The notes beneath the pieces are model-generated. The model worked only from the letters and a program-made list of their open reading frames with translations. It did no database searches and had not been told where the DNA came from. Both the position numbers and the translations under genes were made by a program. 39,509 nt of DNA from JAHCHL01 sp964546835 (GTDB lineage: Bacteria; Armatimonadota; Fimbriimonadia; Fimbriimonadales; ATM1), in the NCBI GenBank assembly GCA_964546835.1, contig CAZJKW010000004.1, forward strand, positions 1 through 39,509, read 5' to 3'. Shown piece after piece: positions 32,643 to 39,509 of the stretch (position 1 is the stretch's first letter; every line of letters begins with the position of its first letter).

Positions 32643-33179
32643 ATGATGGTTTGGATAATCGTTGGATTGGCCCTGGTTGCCGTTGGTGCAGCGTGGTGCT
32701 ACAACTCTCTTCTTCGGATGAGGAATTACGTCAAAGCGGGCTGGGCGGACGTTGACGTTTACCTAAAGCGTCGTTCCGATTTGATTCCGAATTTGGTTGA
32801 AACCACCAAAGGATATTCAGGATTTGAGCGGGACGTTTTGGAGAGTGTTGCCAAAGCGCGCTCTACCGCCAACATCGGCGACCGGGCGCAGGTGGAAGAG
32901 GCGAGTGCGGGAAGAGTGGTTCAATTGATTGCATTGGCAGAACAGTATCCAGAATTGAAAGCCAGCAGTAACTTTATTCAACTGCAAGACGAACTGGCAG
33001 AAACCGAAAACAAAATTGCAAATGCAAGACAGTATTACAACGGCGCAGTGCGCGACTTCAACACATTAATTGAAGCGTTTCCTACGGGGATTTTTGCAAA
33101 AATGTTTGGTTTTCGTCATGCAGAGTTTTTCTCAATTGATTCCATGTCGGAAAGAAGTAATCCGAAGGCCAATTTTTGA
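32643..33179 (+). CDS. LemA family membrane protein
   Basis: The 178-residue protein has one N-terminal membrane helix (VWIIVGLALVAVGAAWCY) and then the LemA signature: VKAGWADVDVYLKRRSDLIPNLVETTKGY and a helical coiled body with AEQYPELKASSNFIQLQDELAETENKIANARQYYNGAVRDFNTLIEAFPTGIFAKMFGF. The C-terminal helices face outside. LemA proteins are often encoded with DUF2207 or TPM-domain membrane proteins, as here. The molecular role is unresolved. The start may be ATG at 32643 or the next codon ATG at 32646. The stop overlaps the next start as TGATG. Confidence 0.95.
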   Translation: MMVWIIVGLALVAVGAAWCYNSLLRMRNYVKAGWADVDVYLKRRSDLIPNLVETTKGYSGFERDVLESVAKARSTANIGDRAQVEEASAGRVVQLIALAEQYPELKASSNFIQLQDELAETENKIANARQYYNGAVRDFNTLIEAFPTGIFAKMFGFRHAEFFSIDSMSERSNPKANF

Positions 33180-34969
33180 TGAAGACGATAGTTTGCTTTT
33201 TGGTGTCCTTTTTTGGATTCGTCGCTTGTTATTCTCAATATCCCTATCAAATTGACGCTTACAACGTCGAGATTTCCCTGAACAAAAACAGTTCAATTGA
33301 TGTGACAGAAACTATTCGCGTCACATTTAACGAATCAAGGCGCGGAATTTTCAGGAGCATCCCATATGTTTTGCCGGGACGAGCCGGACTAACCCGCAGT
33401 GTCACTTTAGATTCGATTTCTGTAGGAGACGGAACCGGATATGAAGCAAAAACAAAAATAACAACTGAAAATGGTTACGTAAAGATTAGAATTGGCGACG
33501 CAAATGTTTGGATGAGTCCCGGTACAGAAAAAACTTATACGATTAAGTATCGGATTATTGGGGCCATTAACTGGTTTGAAGCAACCAACGATTGGAAAGA
33601 AGCAGCGGAACTTTATTGGAACATTTTAGGCGATGAATGGGATACAACGATTGCGAACTTTACGTTTACGGTGCAATTCCCCGAAGTAAAATCTGATTCG
33701 GATGTAAGAGCAAAACTTTTTTCGGGGGCGTACGGTTCTCGGCTAAATACGTCCTTGCTAAAAACCGGTGCAGTTGATGCAAACAACGAAACTGGTTGTT
33801 GGCTGAAACTCGGAAGAAATCGCTTCGACGGCGGGTCAAACAAAATTATTAACCCTTATGAAGGCATCTCTATCGTGTTGGATGTCCCGGCTAGTCTCAT
33901 TGATAAACTCGGATTTTGGGAATCTCTTGGAATCTTTTTGAAAGGCAACCTCGGATTCTTGTTGATTCCATTTACCTTCCTTTCGATGGTCTTTTTCTGG
34001 CTTCGATTTGGAAGGGATCCAGACACAGGGCCGACTGCAGTCCAATATGACCCACCAGACAATCTATCCGGACCCGAAGCGGGAGCGCTAATTGACGAGA
34101 CTGTAGACCAAAAAGATATTGCAGCGGGGATTATCAGTTTGGCTGTGAAAGGAAAACTAATTATCGAATTTGGTGAAGAAGTTGGAATGATTTTTAAGCG
34201 CAGACCGGTCCAGTTAAAACCGCTCGATACGCCGGAAAACGAACCCTTGACCGCATTTGAGTCAAAACTGTTTGGCAAAATTAGATCTGCGGGTGATTTA
34301 GTTACCGAAACCGAGTTAAAGACCCACGTCGCTCCGCATATTTCTGAATTAAGAGAGAGTTTGTATGATTCGCTTGTGACTCGAAGATATTACAAACAAA
34401 ACCCAAATTCCGTTCGCTGGACATGGATGATTTTGGGAGTTCTCGTCGTTGCATTTTTGGCATTTTTGAGCACAAAAATTTCGCCAATACCGAGCCCGAC
34501 TGCGGCCATCATTGGCGGAGTTGTTAGCGGAATCATTGTGTTGTTGTTTGGATGGCAAATGCCTAAACGAACTTTTGCGGGTGCTCGAGCTTTAAGAGAA
34601 GTAAGAAGTTTTGAAGAATTTATCAGACGTGCAAGAGGAGATGAATTGGATTGGATGTCAAAAAAGCATCCGGATCAAGCATTGTTTGAAAAATATTTGC
34701 CCCATGCCGTTGCATTTGGCTTAACGGCAGAGTGGTCGGAAGCTTTTAAGAACATTGCATTAGAAAACCCAAGTTGGTATCACGACCCTTATGGAGCGCG
34801 ATTTAATTACTTGTATTTCTCCCGTGACTTTGACAACATGACGAATAGTGTTGCATCTGCCGCATCAGTGCCTCCCCGATCATCCGGTGGCAGCGGCGGG
34901 AGTTCAGGATTTGGCGGAGGAGGATTTTCCGGCGGAGGTTTTGGTGGCGGAGGCGGCGGAAGTTGGTAA
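33179..34969 (+). CDS. DUF2207 membrane protein with glycine-rich tail
   Basis: The 596-residue protein (ATG at 33179; an in-frame TTG at 33176 is less likely) has a signal peptide (MKTIVCFLVSFFGFVACYSQ). The DUF2207 outside domain follows (about 22-245: YNVEISLNKNSSIDVTETIRVTF, ESRRGIFRSIPY, KEAAELYWNILGDEWD). Three membrane helices come next (FLLIPFTFLSMVFFWLRFG near 260, then WMILGVLVVAFLAFLST and AAIIGGVVSGIIVLLFG near 415-455). A cytoplasmic domain contains FEEFIRRARGDELDW and YLPHAVAFGLTAEW, and the C-terminus is a glycine/serine/phenylalanine tail. The tail and pairing with LemA are typical of this family. The stop abuts the convergent stop as TAATTA. Confidence 0.93.
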   Translation: MKTIVCFLVSFFGFVACYSQYPYQIDAYNVEISLNKNSSIDVTETIRVTFNESRRGIFRSIPYVLPGRAGLTRSVTLDSISVGDGTGYEAKTKITTENGYVKIRIGDANVWMSPGTEKTYTIKYRIIGAINWFEATNDWKEAAELYWNILGDEWDTTIANFTFTVQFPEVKSDSDVRAKLFSGAYGSRLNTSLLKTGAVDANNETGCWLKLGRNRFDGGSNKIINPYEGISIVLDVPASLIDKLGFWESLGIFLKGNLGFLLIPFTFLSMVFFWLRFGRDPDTGPTAVQYDPPDNLSGPEAGALIDETVDQKDIAAGIISLAVKGKLIIEFGEEVGMIFKRRPVQLKPLDTPENEPLTAFESKLFGKIRSAGDLVTETELKTHVAPHISELRESLYDSLVTRRYYKQNPNSVRWTWMILGVLVVAFLAFLSTKISPIPSPTAAIIGGVVSGIIVLLFGWQMPKRTFAGARALREVRSFEEFIRRARGDELDWMSKKHPDQALFEKYLPHAVAFGLTAEWSEAFKNIALENPSWYHDPYGARFNYLYFSRDFDNMTNSVASAASVPPRSSGGSGGSSGFGGGGFSGGGFGGGGGGSW

Positions 34970-35893
34970 TTAAGGCAACTTGATTTTTGCAATCGGATGG
35001 TTTTCCAATTGGTCTTTCCATTTTGTTACGGATTCAAAATGATTCATTTGTTCGTTTTCGAATTCAGCTGCGAATGAACCGTCTTTTATTTTTTGAAGCA
35101 TTAACTCCAGATTCATTTTCACTTCGTGGGTAACCACGCTTGGTGCTGCATTGATTGCGCCAAACATGGCCGTATCGCTGATGCGATTGAACATCCCGGC
35201 TATACCAAATTCAACCATCATGTCGGCAATTAGTTTGATTTCATAGACGCACTCAAAATACGCCGCTTCTTTTGAGTAGCCGTTTCTGATTAGCGTTTCA
35301 AAAGCAGCGATTGCCAATGCCGGAATGCCTCCGCACAGCACGGCCTGCTCGCCGAAAAGGTCAGTCTCCGCTTCTTCAGCAAATGAAGAGTGAAAAATCG
35401 TAGATTCATTACATCCGATTGCTTTTGCGTATTCGTTAGCAATCGGAAGGTAATTTTCGGGAGCCGAAGTTAAAGCATAGATTGGCTCTTTGTTGACGTA
35501 ATTGTTTCTCAACTGTGGACCGATGGCTTTTGGTGCTACCAAAATCTTAATAATATCTTCGCGAATTGGAACAACTTGAAATCGAATCGTAAACCCGTGA
35601 GCGAATATCAAGATTCCATTTGCTTTCAAAAGCGGGTTAATCACTTCGGTAATCAAATATTTATGGGAGTTTTCAGGAGTTAACAAAACGATTATTTCTG
35701 AGTTTTGGACAACCTTCTCGAGTGTGTCAACTTTAAAACCTTCTAATGATGCCAACTCAAATGAATTTCCCGGACGAAGACCTAACTTGAAATCTATGCC
35801 TGAATCCCTCAAGTTGTACGCTTGCGCCATCCCTTGTGAACCAAATCCAATGATTCCGATTGATTTTGACTGCAAATTCGCGTACTCGTTCAT
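34970..35893 (-). CDS. ilvC: Ketol-acid reductoisomerase (divergent IlvC-like)
   Basis: The 307-residue protein has the NADPH-binding motif IGIIGFGSQGMAQAYNLRDSG. The all-helical domain carries magnesium and substrate residues: EAETDLFGEQAVLCGG and YFECVYEIKLIADMM, then ISDTAMFG. These mark KARI, which makes branched-chain amino-acid precursors. It is shorter than usual (about 330). The normally strict APKGPGH motif reads APKAIGPQ, and AHGFxIxF reads AHGFTIRF. It overlaps the upstream metalloprotease gene by 4 bp (ATGA) and has no ilvB or ilvN nearby. It may be a diverged paralogue with altered substrate rather than the main IlvC. Confidence 0.78.
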   Translation of the reverse strand: MNEYANLQSKSIGIIGFGSQGMAQAYNLRDSGIDFKLGLRPGNSFELASLEGFKVDTLEKVVQNSEIIVLLTPENSHKYLITEVINPLLKANGILIFAHGFTIRFQVVPIREDIIKILVAPKAIGPQLRNNYVNKEPIYALTSAPENYLPIANEYAKAIGCNESTIFHSSFAEEAETDLFGEQAVLCGGIPALAIAAFETLIRNGYSKEAAYFECVYEIKLIADMMVEFGIAGMFNRISDTAMFGAINAAPSVVTHEVKMNLELMLQKIKDGSFAAEFENEQMNHFESVTKWKDQLENHPIAKIKLP

Positions 35894-37722
35894 TGAATTT
35901 CAATTGGAGCAGGGACATCGGCAAGGGTAAAGCCGATTGGATTGATTGTGATTTTGTTTGGTCTGACTTGGGTTGCAAAATTAAATTGCTCTGAGGGATT
36001 TTGCATGTAAGCGACAAATGATTTCGAACCGCCCGAAAATTGTAATTGAACTTCGAACCGAAGTCTATACGGCGTATTCGTACCCGATTGAGCAAATCGA
36101 ATACTTGTGTTAAAACCGGTTTCCGGTCCGGGCTCCACCACGTACTTTTCAATTGAGATGGTTGGGAATTTTGAGTTTCTAACCCACTGGTCAAAGAACC
36201 AACCCACATCATTTATCTTTTTAAATGATAACTCTACATCTGACCACTCGCTGAGTTTTCCTTTTCGTTCAGTCAAAAATCGCCTAAGCGAATCCATCAT
36301 GGCTTCGGTTCCAATTTCATTTTCCAACATTTTCATTGTGTACGCACCGCGATAATAACCAACATTCCCAAAAGGGCCGTGAGCTGTGAATGATTGCGTT
36401 AATGCTACCGACTGTTTTCTGAAATTGTAACCGGATTCCAAAGTTTTATCGCTGTTCTTTTTAAACAAAATTGAATCCACATATTGCGTAATGGATTCGT
36501 TCCAAATGCTATGTATGTAACTATTGGGGACGACGCCACCAAACCAAGTGTGACCGATTTCATGGGAAGTTGCCCACGATGTGATTCGAGGCGTTAAGAC
36601 TGTAAATGAATAACATTCCACCCCATAAAAACTGGGAGTATCGACAATATCGTAAGCATTATAAGGATACTTTCCAAAATTATCTTCGAAAAAGGCGATG
36701 GAATTTTTCGCACTGTTCACATCGGCAATGGCACGCGCCGAATCATTTTGATTTAGATGCCAAGACCGAAAAACTCGTCCCCGGTCCTCTGTTTTGGCTG
36801 CAAGGACGTATGGACCCGCGACGATATGATGATAACAGACCGGAACGTCGTTTTTGAATGCAACTGATTTTCGATCACCCAAATCTTTCTGATTTTGTTC
36901 ATTACCATTTGCCAAAATGAGCCAATCTTTGGGTCCTTCGACGGTGATTTCGGAAGCAGAGGGTTTACGCCCAATATGAGGATACCAATAGGATGTGAAT
37001 AACGCTTGTTTCAGAACCATTTGGTCACCGCCAAATTCGTTAATCGTAGTGGAATAGTTAAGTGTCAATTGTCCACCGGCTCCGGCGTTGGTCAAATACA
37101 TGACGGAACCTGCCCTTACCAATTCGGGTTCTGATTTTGACAGGGCAACTGCACTAAATCCTAAGTTATCATGAATCTTGATTCCTTTATCTTTGTATTT
37201 TGCAGATTTGACCACATAATGGTGACTCATTCTCATCAAAACTGTGGGTGGGCCTTCTCCAGCTTTCTTTATTTCTGCTGCTACTTCAAAATTTGCCTTT
37301 GAATCAGCCGGAAACAATTTTGCATTAACTTTTAATTTTGATATTTCATAAGGGATGTAGATATCTTCCGGCAGCTCAGCCCCTAATTTGATGCCTTCGC
37401 CGGTTGATGCAAATGGATGTATAGGATCATGATCTGCTTCCAACGTCTGATACTTGTAAAAAACTACCCATGCGTTGCCCATTCTTTCTAAGCCCGGAGG
37501 GGCCGGAAAAACTGCTACACCCAACTTTTTCAAATTCTCTGCTCTTCCAGTCATTTCTTTCAGGTAGTTCGAATAACTTGGCATGACAAAAAACGGATTT
37601 AGGTTGTCAAATTTCGCACTAAACACTGCCGATCTCAACGAATTAACAAACTCGTCGGGCGAAGAAGTTTGTTTGCTAACATTGAGCAAAATCAAAAAAG
37701 AAGCTACTGCGGCTTTAACCAT
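35890..37722 (-). CDS. Secreted M1-like (gluzincin) metalloprotease
   Basis: The protein is 610 residues from the ATG at 37722 (a TTG at 37728 would add two). The signal peptide is VKAAVASFLILLNVSKQTSS. The fold order fits M1 peptidases: a beta-rich N-terminal domain (about 100-310), then the thermolysin-like domain with HEIGHTWFGG and a downstream glutamate in IWNESITQY. Two departures exist. The aminopeptidase GxMEN motif is replaced by GVECYSF. The spacing between the second zinc histidine and the glutamate is 17 rather than 18 residues. Function as an aminopeptidase is therefore uncertain. CATACT lies 7 nt before the ATG. It is cotranscribed with the KARI-like gene. Confidence 0.82.
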   Translation of the reverse strand: MVKAAVASFLILLNVSKQTSSPDEFVNSLRSAVFSAKFDNLNPFFVMPSYSNYLKEMTGRAENLKKLGVAVFPAPPGLERMGNAWVVFYKYQTLEADHDPIHPFASTGEGIKLGAELPEDIYIPYEISKLKVNAKLFPADSKANFEVAAEIKKAGEGPPTVLMRMSHHYVVKSAKYKDKGIKIHDNLGFSAVALSKSEPELVRAGSVMYLTNAGAGGQLTLNYSTTINEFGGDQMVLKQALFTSYWYPHIGRKPSASEITVEGPKDWLILANGNEQNQKDLGDRKSVAFKNDVPVCYHHIVAGPYVLAAKTEDRGRVFRSWHLNQNDSARAIADVNSAKNSIAFFEDNFGKYPYNAYDIVDTPSFYGVECYSFTVLTPRITSWATSHEIGHTWFGGVVPNSYIHSIWNESITQYVDSILFKKNSDKTLESGYNFRKQSVALTQSFTAHGPFGNVGYYRGAYTMKMLENEIGTEAMMDSLRRFLTERKGKLSEWSDVELSFKKINDVGWFFDQWVRNSKFPTISIEKYVVEPGPETGFNTSIRFAQSGTNTPYRLRFEVQLQFSGGSKSFVAYMQNPSEQFNFATQVRPNKITINPIGFTLADVPAPIEIQ

Positions 37723-37729
37723 AGTCAAC

Positions 37730-37735
37730 AGTATG
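37730..37735 (-). promoter_or_regulatory. -10 box placed for a leaderless transcript
   Basis: On the minus strand CATACT is followed by GTTGACT and the ATG at 37722. Confidence 0.4.
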
Positions 37736-37746
37736 CCTTGAAGAAG

Positions 37747-37752
37747 TAAAAT
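37747..37752 (+). promoter_or_regulatory. -10 box of hrcA
   Basis: TAAAAT is followed by nine bases and the TTG start at 37762, which would give at most a 2-3 nt leader. Confidence 0.4.
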
Positions 37753-37761
37753 GGTTTCGAT

Positions 37762-38787
37762 TTGGACGACCTTTCACCGAGAAAAGAATCGATATTGAGG
37801 GCCATCGTGGTTGAATATGTGGATACCGCTGAACCGGTTGGCAGCGGCCTATTGGTTGAGCGTTATCAGTTAGGCGTTGGTCCTGCAACGGTTCGTCATG
37901 AAATGGCCGAAATGTCTGAACGGGGACTTTTGGAGCAGCCGCACACTTCCGCGGGACGAATTCCGTCGGACACAGGTTTTCGGTACTACGTAGACCGAAT
38001 GCCGACCCATGCTAGTGACGAAGAAACGAACTTACTGAAATCGGTTGATGATGACGCTAGTTTAGAAGATATTTTAACGGAAACTTGCCGACTTCTTGCA
38101 AGAATGACGCAGTACGTTAGTGTCGCCGCAACTGTAAGAGAACGAGCAGTTTATGTGAGACAAGTTTCGATAAGTAGCGTTTCATTGCAACGAGCACTTT
38201 TAGTCGTCATGTTTTCAAACGGGGTCGTAAAAGATAAATTAATTGAAGCAACTCCTGATTTGACAATTGAAGATTTGCATATTGTCAGCGAAACGATATT
38301 CAAAAACTGTGAAGGGTTGAAATTAAGCGTGATATCTCGGAAAACGAATTTAAAATTTGGGAGTCTAAAACCATCAGCAGTTGAATTGTTAAACAAAGGG
38401 TGGAAAGCGGTTCGATCGATTGCAAAGCAGATGGCCAGCGGGAAAGTAATTACCGAAGGAACCGCATTTTTAATGTCTCAACCCGAGTTTCAAAAAGACT
38501 TCGGCACCCTGTCAAGCATTGTGCAAACATTGGAGGATTCAAACGCAATTCATGGAGTTTTGGACAGACATGCGGAAGGTAACACTTCAGTCACAATTGG
38601 ACGCGAAAACGAAGCCGAACAGTTAAAACGACTTGCAGTGATTGCAAGCAGATTTTATATTGATAACGAAGAAGCAGGCTCTTTAGCAATTATTGGTCCA
38701 ACAAGAATGAAATACGAAAAAACGATACCCTTAGTCGAGCATACAGCCAAAGCACTTTCGGATGCATTGACGAAACTGCTACGTTAA
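37762..38787 (+). CDS. hrcA: Heat-shock repressor HrcA
   Basis: HrcA represses groE and dnaK operons at CIRCE operators. The 341-residue product has the winged-helix DNA-binding domain (about 1-80: LSPRKESILRAIVVEYVDTAEPVGSGLLVERYQLGVGPATVRHEMAEMSERGLLEQPHTSAGRIPS with DTGFRYYVDRM). The regulatory domain with GAF-like insert follows, ending SLAIIGPTRMKYEKTIPLVEHTAKALSDALTKL. The start is TTG at 37762, preceded by a close -10 box. Unusually, no grpE, dnaK or dnaJ follows, and no CIRCE repeat (TTAGCACTC-type) is visible before it. Its TAA interlocks with the convergent stop as TTAA. Confidence 0.95.
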   Translation: MDDLSPRKESILRAIVVEYVDTAEPVGSGLLVERYQLGVGPATVRHEMAEMSERGLLEQPHTSAGRIPSDTGFRYYVDRMPTHASDEETNLLKSVDDDASLEDILTETCRLLARMTQYVSVAATVRERAVYVRQVSISSVSLQRALLVVMFSNGVVKDKLIEATPDLTIEDLHIVSETIFKNCEGLKLSVISRKTNLKFGSLKPSAVELLNKGWKAVRSIAKQMASGKVITEGTAFLMSQPEFQKDFGTLSSIVQTLEDSNAIHGVLDRHAEGNTSVTIGRENEAEQLKRLAVIASRFYIDNEEAGSLAIIGPTRMKYEKTIPLVEHTAKALSDALTKLLR

Positions 38788-39470
38788 TTCTTAAACTTTT
38801 CGTCGCTTAATCCGGAATTCAACACGAATGACTGATATTCAGTAATTCCCGCAAGTTTTCCCTCCGAGTTATGCACTTCACATCGGGTCGGCATCCAAAT
38901 GTTTTGGAACCGAACCGGATTGAGATAATGAAAAACGGCAGTTAAATTGCCGGTTTGCCCATACCACTCTCGCTTTGTAATATAACGATTTTCCTTTTTA
39001 ATCCAAATCCTATGTCGAGATTTATCTAACTCGTATTGGTATCTAAGGTCAAAAACCACTAACTCATTATCTTGATTTACAAATGTCCCTACCACGTAAT
39101 CTTTTAACATTGAAAGAGTAACGATTCCGAAATCGAACATGGATTGTCTTTTTCCCGGACTCTTAGAAATGTTGATTTTTGAGTTGATTCCAAGTCTTGG
39201 AATTTTCCAATAAGAATAGTCACCCGAAACAATGTATGTTGCTTTTTGCCCGTTCATTTGGGATTCCAAACAGAACTTCATTGGCTCTTTGTAAAAAACG
39301 GCTGCTTCAGTTTGTTCATAGGCGTTTGCAAAGTCTTGGTTGATTTTTCTTAGTTCGACACGATTTCCTTGAACAAACTTTATTTTGAATGTGATGTCCT
39401 CAAATGGAATTGCACAATAATCCTGCAACATCGGATTCGCAGAAGCAAGAACCAAAAATTGAGCCAACAT
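38784..39470 (-). CDS. Secreted LolA-like protein of unknown role
   Basis: The 228-residue protein (ATG at 39470; a GTG at 39473 would add one) starts with a short hydrophobic export signal (MLAQFLVLASANP). The body shows the half-barrel strand pattern of the LolA/LppX superfamily: KFCLESQMNGQKATYIVSG, GTFVNQDNELVVFDLRYQYEL, HRIWIKKENRYITKREWYGQTGNL, and IWMPTRCEVHNSEGKLAGITEYQSFVLNSGLSDEKF. The last stretch resembles the closing part of outer-membrane lipoprotein-sorting proteins. It is probably a periplasmic lipid or lipoprotein binder. CATAAT lies 7 nt before the ATG with no ribosome site. Confidence 0.7.
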   Translation of the reverse strand: MLAQFLVLASANPMLQDYCAIPFEDITFKIKFVQGNRVELRKINQDFANAYEQTEAAVFYKEPMKFCLESQMNGQKATYIVSGDYSYWKIPRLGINSKINISKSPGKRQSMFDFGIVTLSMLKDYVVGTFVNQDNELVVFDLRYQYELDKSRHRIWIKKENRYITKREWYGQTGNLTAVFHYLNPVRFQNIWMPTRCEVHNSEGKLAGITEYQSFVLNSGLSDEKFKN

Positions 39471-39477
39471 CACCGAA

Positions 39478-39483
39478 ATTATG
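39478..39483 (-). promoter_or_regulatory. -10 box placed for a leaderless transcript
   Basis: On the minus strand CATAAT is followed by TTCGGTG and the ATG at 39470. This is the same hexamer and spacing as in front of the SRAP gene. Confidence 0.45.
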
Positions 39484-39509
39484 GTCTAATTTGTCCGTCC
39501 TATGAGAGT

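Noticed and set aside
34803..35021. Proline-rich or basic minus frames at the end of the DUF2207 gene
   Set aside because: They are the complement of the glycine-rich tail (PPPPPP arises from GGX repeats), not genes.

Overview
This is a gene-dense bacterial chromosome segment of moderate GC. It has one scaffold gap, 10 Ns at 14407-14416, so it comes from a draft or metagenome assembly. It mixes housekeeping genes (guaA, thrS, ispH, tkt, hrcA, tRNA-Ser, an ilvC-like gene) with secreted, lipoprotein and membrane proteins. Several features point to a deep-branching phylum, with Armatimonadota (Fimbriimonas-like) as my best guess: an ImuB/DnaE2-type mutasome without ImuA, a DUF3352 protein, an ANTAR response regulator, and many genes with a -10 box directly in front of the start codon. 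That assignment is inference. No phylogenetic marker was tested.

Layout. 1-4486: a partial secreted protein, a VOC-fold protein, tRNA-Ser(CGA), small membrane proteins, an M24 aminopeptidase and an unknown protein. 4485-7985: guaA convergent with a secreted GH27 alpha-galactosidase. 8011-13930: a divergent DNA-damage cluster, with SRAP plus a coupled membrane protein on the minus strand and a degenerate ImuB plus an ImuC/DnaE2 polymerase on the plus strand. 13931-17449: a flavin amine oxidase with a PH-like membrane protein, divergent from an ABC exporter. 17529-22943: DUF3352 protein, transketolase, ANTAR regulator and thiolase. 22950-23563: a compact RAYT element bounded by palindromic ends that are inverted copies of each other. 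23626-28610: an unknown protein, a large alpha/beta-hydrolase/TPR secreted protein, lipoprotein MsrB and a secreted NTF2-like protein. 28616-32478: thrS with a leader hairpin and terminator, ispH, and a LolA-like/thioredoxin fusion. 32643-39470: LemA with a DUF2207 protein, a KARI-like protein coupled to an M1-type metalloprotease, hrcA, and a LolA-like secreted protein.

Two window-wide patterns stand out. First, about ten genes have a -10-like hexamer 5-9 nt before the start codon and no Shine-Dalgarno sequence, which suggests leaderless mRNAs. Four others clearly have leaders with Shine-Dalgarno sites. Second, seven of eight convergent gene pairs end within 4 bp of each other. They reuse the junction sequences TTAG/TTAA (overlapping stops) and TAATTA (abutting stops), so terminators must lie inside coding sequence. 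One perfect example is visible inside tkt. I see no CRISPR array, prophage or recognised defence system.
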